From contig JACRMV010000002.1 in NCBI GenBank assembly GCA_016235025.1, positions 372,001 to 436,000 of the forward strand: 64,000 bases of DNA, in the 5' to 3' direction. Origin of the DNA: Rhodocyclales bacterium. Its GTDB lineage: Bacteria; Pseudomonadota; Gammaproteobacteria; Burkholderiales; Rhodocyclaceae. The position numbers were made by a program, and so were the translations under genes. Within the stretch, counting starts at the first letter, position 1; every line of letters starts with the position of its first letter. A model generated the notes under the pieces. The model worked only from the letters and a program-made list of their open reading frames with translations. It was not told the origin of the DNA and did not search any database. This document shows, piece after piece, positions 18,676 to 25,937 of the stretch.

Positions 18676-20712
18676 TTGGCTGAAAAGCGCAACAGGAAAC
18701 CACCGGCCGGCAATACGCTGGCGGCGCGCCTGACGCGACTGGGTTTGCGCACGGATGCCGACTTCATCCTGCATCTGCCGCTGCGCTACGAAGACGAAAC
18801 CCGCATCACGCCGATTGCCGCCGCGATTCCCGGTGTCCCGGCGCAGTTCGAGGTCGAGGTGCTGACGAGCGAAATCGCCTTCCGCCCGCGCCGCCAGCTG
18901 GTGGCGCGGGTCAGGGATGCGAGCGGCACGCTGACGCTGCGCTTCCTCAATTTCTATCCCAGTCAGCAGAAAGTCCTGCAACCCGGCGCGAGGCTGCGCT
19001 TGTTCGGCGAGTTGCGCGACAGCTTTCTGGGCGACGAGATGATTCATCCGCGCTTCCATGCCGTGGCAGCCGATGCGCCCTTGCCGCAAACCCTGACGCC
19101 GGTCTATCCGACCACCGCCTGCCTTGGCCAGGGCAGCTTGCGCCGCCTGGTTTCGCGCGCGCTGGAACGTGGCGACCTGGGCGATACGCTGCCGGCGGAC
19201 GTCCTGGCGCAGATGGAATTGCCAGCCTTCGCCGCCGCAATACGTTTTCTGCATACTCCGCCGCCCGGGGTTTCCGCTGCCATGCTGGAATCACGCCAGC
19301 ATCCGGCCTGGCGTCGGGTCCAGTTCGACGAACTGCTGGCCCAGCAACTCTCCCTGCGCCGCGCCTACACCGCCCGTCGTGCGCGGGGCGCGCCGCAACT
19401 CGCGGCTACCGGCACGCTGACGCGGCGTCTGCTCGCTGCGCTGCCATTCCGCCTAACCGGGGCGCAGCAGCGCGCCTGGCAGGAGATCGCCGCCGACCTG
19501 GCCCGGCCACATCCGATGCAGCGCCTGTTGCAGGGCGATGTCGGCAGCGGCAAGACCATCGTTGCCGCGCTGGCGATGTTGCAGGCAGTCGAAGCCGGAC
19601 ATCAGGCGGCGCTGATGGCGCCTACCGAAATCCTCGCCGAGCAGCATTACCGCAAGCTCGCCGCCTGGCTGGCGCCGCTCGGGATCGAGGTCGCCTGGCT
19701 GAGCGGCAGCCTGAAGAAAAGTGAAAAGACCGCTGTTGCCAGAAAAGTCGGCGCTGGCGACACGCCGATCGTCATCGGCACCCATGCCCTGATCGAGGAC
19801 GGCGTCGAATTCGCGCGGCTCGGCCTCGCCATTGTCGATGAGCAGCACCGCTTCGGCGTCCGCCAGCGGCTGGCGCTCAAGGAAAAGGGTCGCTTTGCGC
19901 ACCAGCTCACCATGTCGGCGACGCCAATTCCACGCACGCTGGCGATGAGCTATTACGCCGACCTCGATGTCTCGGTGCTCGACGAACTGCCGCCCGGCCG
20001 CACCCCGGTGACGACCAAGCTCGTGGCCGAGGCACGCCGCGATGAGGTGATCGCCCGCGTCCATGCCGCCTGCCGCGCCGGCGGCCAGGCCTACTGGGTC
20101 TGTCCGCTGATAGAAGAGAGCGAAGTTTTACAACTGAAAACCGCAGAAGAAACTTATGCCCGGCTCGCCGCCGAGTTGCCCGATCTGCGGGTCGGCCTCG
20201 TTCATGGCCGTCTCAAGGCCGAGGACAAGGCCGCCGTCATGGCGGCGTTCGCTGCCAACGAAATCCATCTGCTGGTGGCGACCACGGTGATCGAAGTCGG
20301 TGTCGATGTGCAAAATGCCAGCCTGATGGTGATCGAACACGCCGAGCGCTTCGGCCTCGCCCAGTTGCACCAGTTGCGCGGCCGCGTCGGGCGCGGCGCG
20401 CGCGCATCGGCCTGCATCCTGATCTATGCCCAGCCGCTGGGCGAGACAGCGCGGGCGCGGCTCAAGGTGATTTATGAAAACAGCGACGGCTTCGAGATCG
20501 CGCGGGAAGACCTGCGACTGCGCGGCCCCGGCGAATTCATCGGCGCGCGGCAAAGCGGCCTGCCGCTGCTGCGCTATGCCGACCTTGAAGACACTGTCAT
20601 GGTCGAGCAGGCGCGTCATCTCGCCGACACCCTGCTGCGCGACGCGCCGGAGATTGCCGCTGCGCACCTCGAACGCTGGCTCGGCGGCCGCGCGGAGTTG
20701 CTGAAAGCATGA
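18676..20712 (+). CDS. recG: ATP-dependent DNA helicase RecG
   Basis: RecG regresses and remodels stalled replication forks. The 678-residue protein has the N-terminal wedge region (LPLRYEDETRI near residue 35), Walker A at LLQGDVGSGKTIVAAL, the DEQH box in IVDEQHRFGVRQR, motif III SATPIPRTLAMS, and the C-terminal QLHQLRGRVGRG. No ATG exists near the start of homology, and the first usable codon is a TTG at 18676, 2 bases after the ridA stop. This suggests translation by coupling to ridA. A copy of the 24-base repeat encodes KVGAGDT. Confidence 0.96.
   Translation: MAEKRNRKPPAGNTLAARLTRLGLRTDADFILHLPLRYEDETRITPIAAAIPGVPAQFEVEVLTSEIAFRPRRQLVARVRDASGTLTLRFLNFYPSQQKVLQPGARLRLFGELRDSFLGDEMIHPRFHAVAADAPLPQTLTPVYPTTACLGQGSLRRLVSRALERGDLGDTLPADVLAQMELPAFAAAIRFLHTPPPGVSAAMLESRQHPAWRRVQFDELLAQQLSLRRAYTARRARGAPQLAATGTLTRRLLAALPFRLTGAQQRAWQEIAADLARPHPMQRLLQGDVGSGKTIVAALAMLQAVEAGHQAALMAPTEILAEQHYRKLAAWLAPLGIEVAWLSGSLKKSEKTAVARKVGAGDTPIVIGTHALIEDGVEFARLGLAIVDEQHRFGVRQRLALKEKGRFAHQLTMSATPIPRTLAMSYYADLDVSVLDELPPGRTPVTTKLVAEARRDEVIARVHAACRAGGQAYWVCPLIEESEVLQLKTAEETYARLAAELPDLRVGLVHGRLKAEDKAAVMAAFAANEIHLLVATTVIEVGVDVQNASLMVIEHAERFGLAQLHQLRGRVGRGARASACILIYAQPLGETARARLKVIYENSDGFEIAREDLRLRGPGEFIGARQSGLPLLRYADLEDTVMVEQARHLADTLLRDAPEIAAAHLERWLGGRAELLKA
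19744..19767 (+). repeat. 24-base interspersed motif, copy 2
   Basis: AAAGTCGGCGCTGG, then CGAC, then ACGCCG (one mismatch in the last block). It lies inside recG in the coding direction. Confidence 0.65.
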
Positions 20713-21992
20713 GCCGGCCGGCCGAGCTGTTGTGTCAACGACGTTTTCTGCCGCTGTTCATCACCCAGTTCCTCGGCGCGCTGAATGACAACGTACTGAA
20801 GAATGCGCTGATCGTCCTGTTCACCTTCCAGGCCGCCGGCTGGACCACGCTGGCGCCGGGGATTCTCGCCAATCTCGCGGCGGGAATTTTCATCCTGCCG
20901 TTTTTCCTCTTCTCCGCCACCGCCGGGCAGCTTGCCGACAAGGTCGACAAGGCGTTTCTGGCGCGCCTGGTCAAGCAGCTCGAAATCCTCATCGTCGGCG
21001 TGGCGGGCCTCGGCTTTGCCTTGCAGAGCCTGGAAATCCTGCTGGCATCGCTGTTCCTGCTCGGGTTGCATTCCACGCTCTTCGGCCCGGTCAAATACGC
21101 GATCCTGCCGCAACACCTGAAACCCGCCGAGCTCATCGCCGGCAATGCGCTGGTCGAGAGCGGGACGTTCGTCGCCATCCTCGCCGGCACCCTGCTTGGC
21201 GGCCTGCTTGCCGCCGTGCCCGGCGCCAGGCTGTGGATCACGGTGGCGGGGCTCGTCATCGCCGTGCTCGGCTTGCTTGCCGCCCGCGCGATTCCGCCCG
21301 CCGTGCCGCCAGCGCCGACTTTATCGATCAATCGCAACGTCTTTGCCGAAACCGCCCATATCCTGGGCCTGGCGCGGGAGAATCGTCCGGTGTTCGGCGC
21401 GATTTTCGGCATTTCCTGGTTCTGGCTGTATGGTGCGGTTTTCCTGGCGCAGATCCCGGCCTATGCCAAAACCATTCTTGGCGGTGACGAAACGAGTGTC
21501 ACGCTGCTGCTCACCGCCTTCATCGTCGGCATCGGCGCGGGTTCCATGCTGTGCGAGCGGCTCACCCGGAATCACGCCGCTCGCAGCCTCAAGCTGGTTC
21601 TGCCCGGCGGGCTGGGGCTCTCCGTCTTCGCGCTCGATCTGTACTTCGCTTCGCAGCATGTCGTACCCGGCAGCGCGGCGGCCGGTGCACTGGCCTTGCT
21701 CGATGTGCCGGGAATCGTCCGCGTCCTCGTTGATCTCACCTTGCTCGGCCTGTGCGGCGGCCTGTTTACCGTGCCGCTCTACACCCGACTGCAACAGGCC
21801 AGCGCGCCCGCGCAGCGTGCGCGGATGATCGCCGCCAACAACATCATGAACGCCCTCTTCATGGTTGTCGGCAGCCTCGGCGCCGCAACCTTGCTTGCCG
21901 CCGGCGGGTCGATTCCGGCGCTCTTCGCGGTGCTTGCCGTGGGCAACGGGGCGGCGCTGCTTGCGCTGCGCCATGCCGGCGTCAGAGGCTGA
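20709..21992 (+). CDS. MFS transporter, LplT-like
   Basis: The protein has 427 residues and about 12 membrane helices. The N-terminus FITQFLGALNDNVLKNALIVLFTF and FFLFSATAGQLADKVDK resemble LplT, the lysophospholipid flippase, and related MFS members that are often linked to acyltransferases. Substrate assignment is inference. It overlaps recG by 4 bases (ATGA). A copy of the 24-base repeat lies on the opposite strand inside the gene, encoding the linker PPAPTL between two helix bundles. Confidence 0.82.
   Translation: MSRPAELLCQRRFLPLFITQFLGALNDNVLKNALIVLFTFQAAGWTTLAPGILANLAAGIFILPFFLFSATAGQLADKVDKAFLARLVKQLEILIVGVAGLGFALQSLEILLASLFLLGLHSTLFGPVKYAILPQHLKPAELIAGNALVESGTFVAILAGTLLGGLLAAVPGARLWITVAGLVIAVLGLLAARAIPPAVPPAPTLSINRNVFAETAHILGLARENRPVFGAIFGISWFWLYGAVFLAQIPAYAKTILGGDETSVTLLLTAFIVGIGAGSMLCERLTRNHAARSLKLVLPGGLGLSVFALDLYFASQHVVPGSAAAGALALLDVPGIVRVLVDLTLLGLCGGLFTVPLYTRLQQASAPAQRARMIAANNIMNALFMVVGSLGAATLLAAGGSIPALFAVLAVGNGAALLALRHAGVRG
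21299..21322 (-). repeat. 24-base interspersed motif, copy 3
   Basis: On the minus strand: AAAGTCGGCGCTGG, then CGGC, then ACGGCG. All 24 bases are identical to the intergenic copy at 27548. It lies in an MFS gene, at a loop between helices. Confidence 0.75.
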
Positions 21993-22001
21993 TTGCCTGC
22001 C

Positions 22002-23318
22002 ATGTCTGCGTCATCGAACCCCACCCTGGCCGATCATAATTGCCGGCAATTCGTGCTGTTCCGGGTACTGTTCAATGCGCGCTTCTATTACCCGGTGCTG
22101 GCGATCCTGTTTCTCGATCTGGGACTCAGCGCCACCGAGTACACGCTGCTGAACTTCGCCTGGGCGCTGGTCATCGTGGTGGCGGAAGTGCCCTCCGGCG
22201 CCCTGGCCGATCGTATCGGCCGCCGGCCGCTGGTCATCGCCGCCGGCGCCTGCATGGTGGCGGAAATGCTGGTGCTGGGCGCGGCGCCGCAAAACGGCGG
22301 ACTGCTGCTGTTCCTGTTCTGCCTGCTCAACCGCATCCTGAGCGGACTGGCCGAGGCGCTGGCCAGCGGCGCCGATGAGTCTCTGGCGTTCGATGCGCTG
22401 GCCAGCGAAGGACGCCGTGACGAATGGCCCGCCGTGCTGGCCAGGGTGATGCGCTGGCAGTCGGCGGGGACGGTGGTCGCCATGCTGGTGGGCAGCGCCA
22501 TCTACGACCCGCATCTGCTCAACCGCCTGGCCGCTGCTGCGGGATTTGGCTTCCGGTTTGAACTGGCGGCCACGCTGCGTTTCCCCATCTACCTCAACCT
22601 GATCACCGCGCTGGCGGTGCTGCTTGTCAGCCTGAGCATGCGGGAACCCTCCCGCCACGATGCGCCGGCCCTGCCGGCGGCGTATCCCGTCTGGCACTCC
22701 GTGCTGGAAGCCGGCGCCTGGATTATCCGTACGCCCTTGGCTTTGTTCGTCATCATTGGCGGGCTGCTGATCGACAGCGTGATCCGGCTTTTCCTCACCT
22801 TCGGTAGCGCTTACTTTCGCCTGATCGACCTGCCTGAGGCCAGTTATGGCTTCATCGGCGCTGGAATGGCCGGGATAGGCATGGTCATTTCCCCGCTGGC
22901 GCGGCGCCTGGTGCAAGGTGGCTCCGTGGCGCGCTGCTATGGCATCCTGGCGCTTCTGACCTGGCTCGGCTTGCTGGGGATCGCGCTGAATATCCCGTTC
23001 TGGGGCGCGGTGTTCGCCTTGCCCCTGGCGGCCATCATTGCCGCGGTCGGCTTCGCGGTCTCCCACTACCTGAACGTCATCGTCGATGCCCATCACCGCG
23101 CCACGGTGCTTTCCTTCAAGGGTTTGGCGTTCAACCTGGGCTATGGCTTCATCAGCCTGCTCTTCGCCCTGGCGCTGCGCGCCAGCCGCGATAGCGGCCG
23201 CGCGACAGAGGGTCTCGCCGACGCTTTGGCGCTGCTGCCGCTCTGGTTCGCCGGCACTATGCTGCTGCTGGGGTTGCTGTTCTGGCGCCATCGGGCGGTA
23301 CTGCGGCGGTGGTATTGA
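22002..23318 (+). CDS. MFS transporter of unknown substrate
   Basis: This second MFS permease is about 438 residues with 12 predicted helices. Helix 2 and the following loop carry the MFS signature region ALADRIGRRPLVIAAG. It is not closely similar to the preceding permease. An ATG at 22002 is chosen; a TTG at 21993 is in frame directly after the upstream stop. It is the last gene before the accessory island, and downstream of it coding density falls and codon use changes. Confidence 0.82.
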   Translation: MSASSNPTLADHNCRQFVLFRVLFNARFYYPVLAILFLDLGLSATEYTLLNFAWALVIVVAEVPSGALADRIGRRPLVIAAGACMVAEMLVLGAAPQNGGLLLFLFCLLNRILSGLAEALASGADESLAFDALASEGRRDEWPAVLARVMRWQSAGTVVAMLVGSAIYDPHLLNRLAAAAGFGFRFELAATLRFPIYLNLITALAVLLVSLSMREPSRHDAPALPAAYPVWHSVLEAGAWIIRTPLALFVIIGGLLIDSVIRLFLTFGSAYFRLIDLPEASYGFIGAGMAGIGMVISPLARRLVQGGSVARCYGILALLTWLGLLGIALNIPFWGAVFALPLAAIIAAVGFAVSHYLNVIVDAHHRATVLSFKGLAFNLGYGFISLLFALALRASRDSGRATEGLADALALLPLWFAGTMLLLGLLFWRHRAVLRRWY

Positions 23319-23412
23319 GCGACGGCTCCGGCACAACAGGGTGAGGCGTCGACAGGTCAGATTCATCTTCCCGGTGTGACCTTTGTCGTCACCCCGGCGC
23401 AGGCTGGATTGC

Positions 23413-23452
23413 TGGACAACTGGAGAGCAGTTCTGTACAGTAATGCGTACAT
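23413..23452 (+). promoter_or_regulatory. yefM-yoeB promoter with TGTACA operator pair
   Basis: TGGACA (23413-23418) and TACAGT (23436-23441) are separated by 17 bases and form a plausible promoter. TGTACA at 23434-23439 and CGTACA at 23446-23451 are spaced 12 bases centre to centre. That is the known geometry of the YefM-YoeB operator of Escherichia coli, whose paired sites have TGTACA cores. The operator overlaps the -10 box, as expected for autorepression. Confidence 0.7.
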
Positions 23453-23468
23453 ATCTGGAGCCATAAAC

Positions 23469-23720
23469 ATGGATGCAATGACCTATACCGCCGTTCGCGC
23501 CAACCTCGCCAGCACAATGGACAGAGTTTGCAATGACCACGAAGCCCTGATTATTACGCGCAACGGCGAGCAGGCCGTGGTGATGCTCTCGCTCGAAGAC
23601 TTCAAGGCTCTTGAGGAAACAGCCTACCTGTTGCGTACGCCCGCTAACGCCAGGCGCCTTCTCTCGGCGGCCGCACAACTGAACACCGGCAAAGGCGTTG
23701 AGCGGAAGCTCACCAAGTGA
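23469..23720 (+). CDS. yefM: Antitoxin YefM
   Basis: This is a Phd/YefM-family antitoxin of 83 residues. The N-terminal half (MTYTAVRANLASTMDRVCNDHEALIITRNGEQAVVMLSLEDF) is the dimeric DNA-binding fold, and the C-terminal tail (about residues 55-83) is the toxin-binding part. The start at 23469 is the first ATG after the promoter. Its stop overlaps the yoeB start by 4 bases. With YoeB it should repress its own promoter through the TGTACA sites upstream. Confidence 0.93.
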   Translation: MDAMTYTAVRANLASTMDRVCNDHEALIITRNGEQAVVMLSLEDFKALEETAYLLRTPANARRLLSAAAQLNTGKGVERKLTK

Positions 23721-23971
23721 AGCTGATTTTCGCGGACGAAGCATGGGAAGACTATCTCCATTGGCAAAAGCAGGACAAGCGCATGGTCGAGCGAATCAAT
23801 CAGCTGATACGAGAAACACAGCGTGAACCCTTTACGGGCGTAGGAAAGCCCGAAGCGTTGAAGCATGCGCTGTCGGGATACTGGTCACGCCGCATAACGG
23901 ACGAGCACCGCATGGTGTACCGCATCGAAGGCGGTGCGCTTCTAATCGCTCAATTGCGTTTCCATTACTGA
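23717..23971 (+). CDS. yoeB: Toxin YoeB (ribosome-dependent mRNA endonuclease)
   Basis: YoeB binds the ribosomal A site and cuts mRNA near start codons. The 84-residue protein is full length (MKLIFADEAWEDYLHWQKQDK to LLIAQLRFHY). It keeps the catalytic region GKPEALKHALSGYWSRRITDEHRMVYRI, including the Glu, the arginines and the terminal His-Tyr of YoeB. It starts with GTG inside the yefM stop (GTGA overlap), which keeps toxin synthesis coupled to antitoxin. It is in plus orientation, opposite to the neighbouring cassettes. Confidence 0.94.
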   Translation: MKLIFADEAWEDYLHWQKQDKRMVERINQLIRETQREPFTGVGKPEALKHALSGYWSRRITDEHRMVYRIEGGALLIAQLRFHY

Positions 23972-23992
23972 GACCTCCAGCGCCCCCCCCCG

Positions 23993-24059
23993 ACGAATAG
24001 AGTTAAGCGGGCGGCGCGGCTTCATCGCGCAGCGTCCGTGTGGAATGATGGGTGCGGCC
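23993..24059 (-). repeat. Degenerate attC site (cassette recombination site)
   Basis: On the minus strand a GCCGCAC core is followed by a stem with GGACGCTGCGC, the loop GATGAAGCC, a complementary arm GCGCCGCCCG and a degenerate ATTCGTC core. It has the same stem and loop sequence as the sites at 27672 and 28304, including an extra unpaired A in the left arm, but weaker outer cores. It lies at the 3' end of the DUF6516 toxin-antitoxin cassette and marks the left edge of the array. Confidence 0.5.
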
Positions 24060-24076
24060 GCTTGCACACCACCACG

Positions 24077-24424
24077 CTAAGCGGCTTGCAATAGAAACTC
24101 GACTTTCACAGCCTCATACGGAAAAACGATGTGACCGTCCTCCGTTTTGCTCAGCACTCCAGCGTTAAGCAGCGCCGTGACATCGCCGTGCACGGCCTTT
24201 ACGTCGCGTTCAGCGCGGCGTGCGGCCTCGCGTATGGACACCGGCCCTGCGCCGCAAAGCACCTTGAGTAGTTCCCATCGTTTTTCAGTCAGCACCCTCC
24301 AAAGCAACTCGGGAGTGGCAAAGCTGATCCGCGCAGTCTTCTGAGCTTTTCCGGTCTCCCAGGCGTGTGCAAAGTCAGCCATGGAATCGGCAGGGGTTCG
24401 CACATCAAGAGTTACTGTTTTCAT
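24077..24424 (-). CDS. HTH protein, likely antitoxin of a DUF6516 pair (HVO_A0114-like)
   Basis: The protein has 115 residues with a winged-helix region at about residues 50-110 (ELLKVLCGAGPVSIREAARRAERDVKAVHGDVTALLNAGVLSKTEDGHIVFPYE). This matches the HVO_A0114-type/MarR-like antitoxin candidates that accompany DUF6516 proteins. A GAGGTGG ribosome site precedes the ATG at 24424. The gene overlaps the upstream DUF6516 gene by 20 bases. It ends about 18 bases before the degenerate attC, as expected for the last gene of a cassette. The antitoxin role is inferred from pairing. Confidence 0.72.
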   Translation of the reverse strand: MKTVTLDVRTPADSMADFAHAWETGKAQKTARISFATPELLWRVLTEKRWELLKVLCGAGPVSIREAARRAERDVKAVHGDVTALLNAGVLSKTEDGHIVFPYEAVKVEFLLQAA

Positions 24425-24701
24425 GGTTCCACCTCGCAATATCCTTCTGGAAGTCGGCGATCAACCGATCCGGCGTAGTAAAAGCATAGGCACTTTCCTT
24501 TTTGCCGAAATGCCGGTGATCGCCCTTCCCGACTTCGTTGTCGTAGCGCAGAACGCATTCTCCACGTACGACATAGGCCAGCCTGTATTTGAACGCGTGT
24601 GCCGACCCATCGAGCGGCTTCGGAAGGCGCCACAGTACTAATTCCGCGAACGCAGACTCTGAGTAGACGATACGAGTACCAACAAGCTGAACGGCTTTCA
24701 T
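24405..24701 (-). CDS. DUF6516 family protein, putative toxin
   Basis: From the ATG at 24701 the protein has 98 residues. It carries the family pattern of a short N-terminal strand (MKAVQLVGTRIVYSESAFAELVLWRLPKP), GSAHAFKYRLAYV, and RYDNEVGKGDHRHFGKKESAYAF with conserved Asp, Glu, Lys and His residues. DUF6516 proteins are predicted toxins always found beside an HTH partner, as here. Starts further upstream exist but lie outside the homology. The mechanism is unknown to me. Confidence 0.75.
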   Translation of the reverse strand: MKAVQLVGTRIVYSESAFAELVLWRLPKPLDGSAHAFKYRLAYVVRGECVLRYDNEVGKGDHRHFGKKESAYAFTTPDRLIADFQKDIARWNHENSNS

Positions 24702-24767
24702 GTTGGAGATAGTGCCAACATGCGTAACCGTTGTCAATCAGTCCAACGCTATGCACAGCGACAAGAG

Positions 24768-24836
24768 GCCGAACGTTCAAGTTCAGGGAGCTGCGCAGGT
24801 CTTATTGCGCAGCCCCCCTGGAACGACGGGTTCGGC
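24768..24836 (-). repeat. attC site of the brnTA cassette
   Basis: This is the best-preserved attC. The outer cores GCCGAAC and GTTCGGC are perfect complements. Inside, on the minus strand, GTTCCAGGGGGGCTGCGCA pairs with TGCGCAGCTCCCTGAAC, leaving one extra base in the left arm, which is the hallmark of attC. It sits 7 bases beyond the 3' end of brnA, so it terminates that cassette in minus orientation. Confidence 0.82.
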
Positions 24837-24843
24837 CACCTAT

Positions 24844-25143
24844 CTATGCGCTGCGGGAATGGCGCGCTACGTACTGACGCAGCACACCATCCATGCGCGA
24901 TTGCCAGCCTTCGCCCGTGGACTTGAAGTAGGCAACGACCTCGGGGCTGTAGCGCACCGACACCAGCAGCTTCTTGTTTTCAGATTTTGGTCGCCCACGC
25001 AACGATCGCAAGGGAACCATAGCTCTTAGCTGAGCAGGTGTAAGTGGCTGTGCATCGGGGTCGCTTTTGGCTGCCTCGGTAATGGCCTTGTCTTCGGCTG
25101 CGGTAGGCATGCGAACAGCAGGTCGCTTAGAGGCTTTGGACAT
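24844..25143 (-). CDS. brnA: BrnA-family antitoxin
   Basis: This 99-residue protein has a basic, disordered N-terminal part and a C-terminal ribbon-helix-helix-like segment: RGRPKSENKKLLVSVRYSPEVVAYFKSTGEGWQSRMDGVLRQYV. These are the BrnA_antitoxin features. BrnA neutralises BrnT and represses the operon. It overlaps brnT by 17 bases in the toxin-first order usual for this family. The 3' end lies next to a well-formed attC, so the pair is a mobile cassette. Confidence 0.88.
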   Translation of the reverse strand: MSKASKRPAVRMPTAAEDKAITEAAKSDPDAQPLTPAQLRAMVPLRSLRGRPKSENKKLLVSVRYSPEVVAYFKSTGEGWQSRMDGVLRQYVARHSRSA

Positions 25144-25396
25144 AATGCTTTACCTCACGACGATTGGCGCGGCGAAAGCTGATGATTCTTCGCACATTGC
25201 CACGATTTACAAAGGCCACGTAGCACAGGATTTCGGTATTTGGAGTGAGTGCGATCATTCGCATCTCGTTGTATTCGAACCGTTCATCAACCCATGCCAG
25301 CGCAACATCCCAGTCAAGTTCGGCCGCCATGAGCAAGGACACGCCGTGTTTCGCCTGGTTTGCCTCATCCTTGGCTGGATCGAATTCGATACGCAC
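25127..25396 (-). CDS. brnT: BrnT-family toxin (RelE-fold ribonuclease)
   Basis: The 89-residue protein starts VRIEFDPAKDEANQAKHGVSL (GTG start) and continues DWDVALAWVDERFEYNEMRMIALTPNTEILCYVAFV and IRRIISFRRANRREVKHYV. These are the DPxKxxxNxxKHG and ISxRxAxxxE patterns of BrnT ribonucleases. The start codon lies only 5 bases after the -10 box of a strong-looking promoter. The mRNA may therefore be nearly leaderless, or a weaker upstream promoter may be used. Confidence 0.9.
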   Translation of the reverse strand: MRIEFDPAKDEANQAKHGVSLLMAAELDWDVALAWVDERFEYNEMRMIALTPNTEILCYVAFVNRGNVRRIISFRRANRREVKHYVQSL

Positions 25397-25401
25397 GCAT
25401 T

Positions 25402-25430
25402 ACTGTAGCTACAATAATTGCAATTGTCAA
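25402..25430 (-). promoter_or_regulatory. brnTA promoter with palindromic operator candidate
   Basis: On the minus strand TTGACA (25430-25425) and TACAGT (25407-25402) are exactly 17 bases apart. A perfect palindrome, TGTAGCTACA (25404-25413), overlaps the -10 region and is a candidate BrnA/BrnTA operator. The first base after the -10 box is only 5 bases from the GTG start of brnT. Confidence 0.6.
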
Positions 25431-25457
25431 ACAGGCGAAGGTGGGCGTTTCTATGAG

Positions 25458-25464
25458 GCCGAAC
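25458..25464 (-). repeat. attC core remnant next to an IS end
   Basis: GCCGAAC (GTTCGGC on the minus strand) is the cassette-side core of an attC site at the 5' side of the brnTA cassette. Three bases further the IS1182-like left end begins, so the rest of the site is displaced or lost. Confidence 0.65.
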
Positions 25465-25557
25465 GACGCTGTAGAAAAAGTCTTTCATGCCCGCATTCTG
25501 CGGTTAACCAAATGGAATAACAAGGCTCCAAGGAGAAGTTCCTTTTGAGAGACTTAC

Positions 25558-25700
25558 ATGGCCCGCTACAAGAACGACCGTACAGGCGCCAGCGCCTATC
25601 CGGCGGCAAGGTGCTCTCGGAGGCCAGCAAGCGGACGGCCATCCTCGGCATGACACCGCCCCAGATCGTCTACCGCATCCTGACGCGAATATCGAAGTGA
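25558..25700 (+). pseudogene. Transposase start fused to an unrecognised gene remnant
   Basis: The first codons, from ATG at 25558 (MARYKND), match the start of IS1182-type transposases and follow the element's own leader. The homology then stops and the frame ends within about 30 codons. In another frame the same stretch reads to a stop at 25698-25700 as the tail of an unknown protein (VLSEASKRTAILGMTPPQIV). This looks like a deletion junction, not a working gene. Confidence 0.45.
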
Positions 25701-25718
25701 AGAAATTTAGGAACGACC

Positions 25719-25916
25719 ATGAGTGAAGAAGAACCCCAGATCATCTGCCACAACTACTGCATGCAGGACCTTGAAACGGGATACTGCCTGACCTGCGGCC
25801 GCCCGCCGATTCCGGTCACCGGCACCGAACTGAATCCCAAGACGCTTGCCGGGATCTCGCTCAAGGGAATGACAATCAAGCCAATCCCGGGCAAGACGTC
25901 GGGCGAGTCCTCGTAA
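25719..25916 (+). CDS. Small Cys-rich protein, DUF1289-like
   Basis: This 65-residue protein has the spacing of DUF1289: ICHNYCMQDLETGYCLTCGRPP, that is C-x3-C, then TG-x-C-x2-CGR. These proteins are thought to bind a metal or iron-sulfur group; their role is not settled. An AGGA ribosome site stands about 6 bases upstream of the ATG, so it is probably translated. It lies inside the disrupted IS element, beside the DUF3616 gene but on the opposite strand. The family match is from the pattern only. Confidence 0.6.
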   Translation: MSEEEPQIICHNYCMQDLETGYCLTCGRPPIPVTGTELNPKTLAGISLKGMTIKPIPGKTSGESS

Positions 25917-25937
25917 GGCGGTCGTGACCGCTGGCAA

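Noticed and set aside
22011-23744. A 577-codon minus-strand frame across an MFS gene and yefM
   Set aside because: Its composition (Gln, Arg, Gly, His-rich) is that of an antisense shadow, and it crosses two unrelated real genes.
25558-25653. A short gene starting MARYKND
   Set aside because: Only the first codons match an IS1182-type transposase; the rest is out of frame sequence past a deletion junction.
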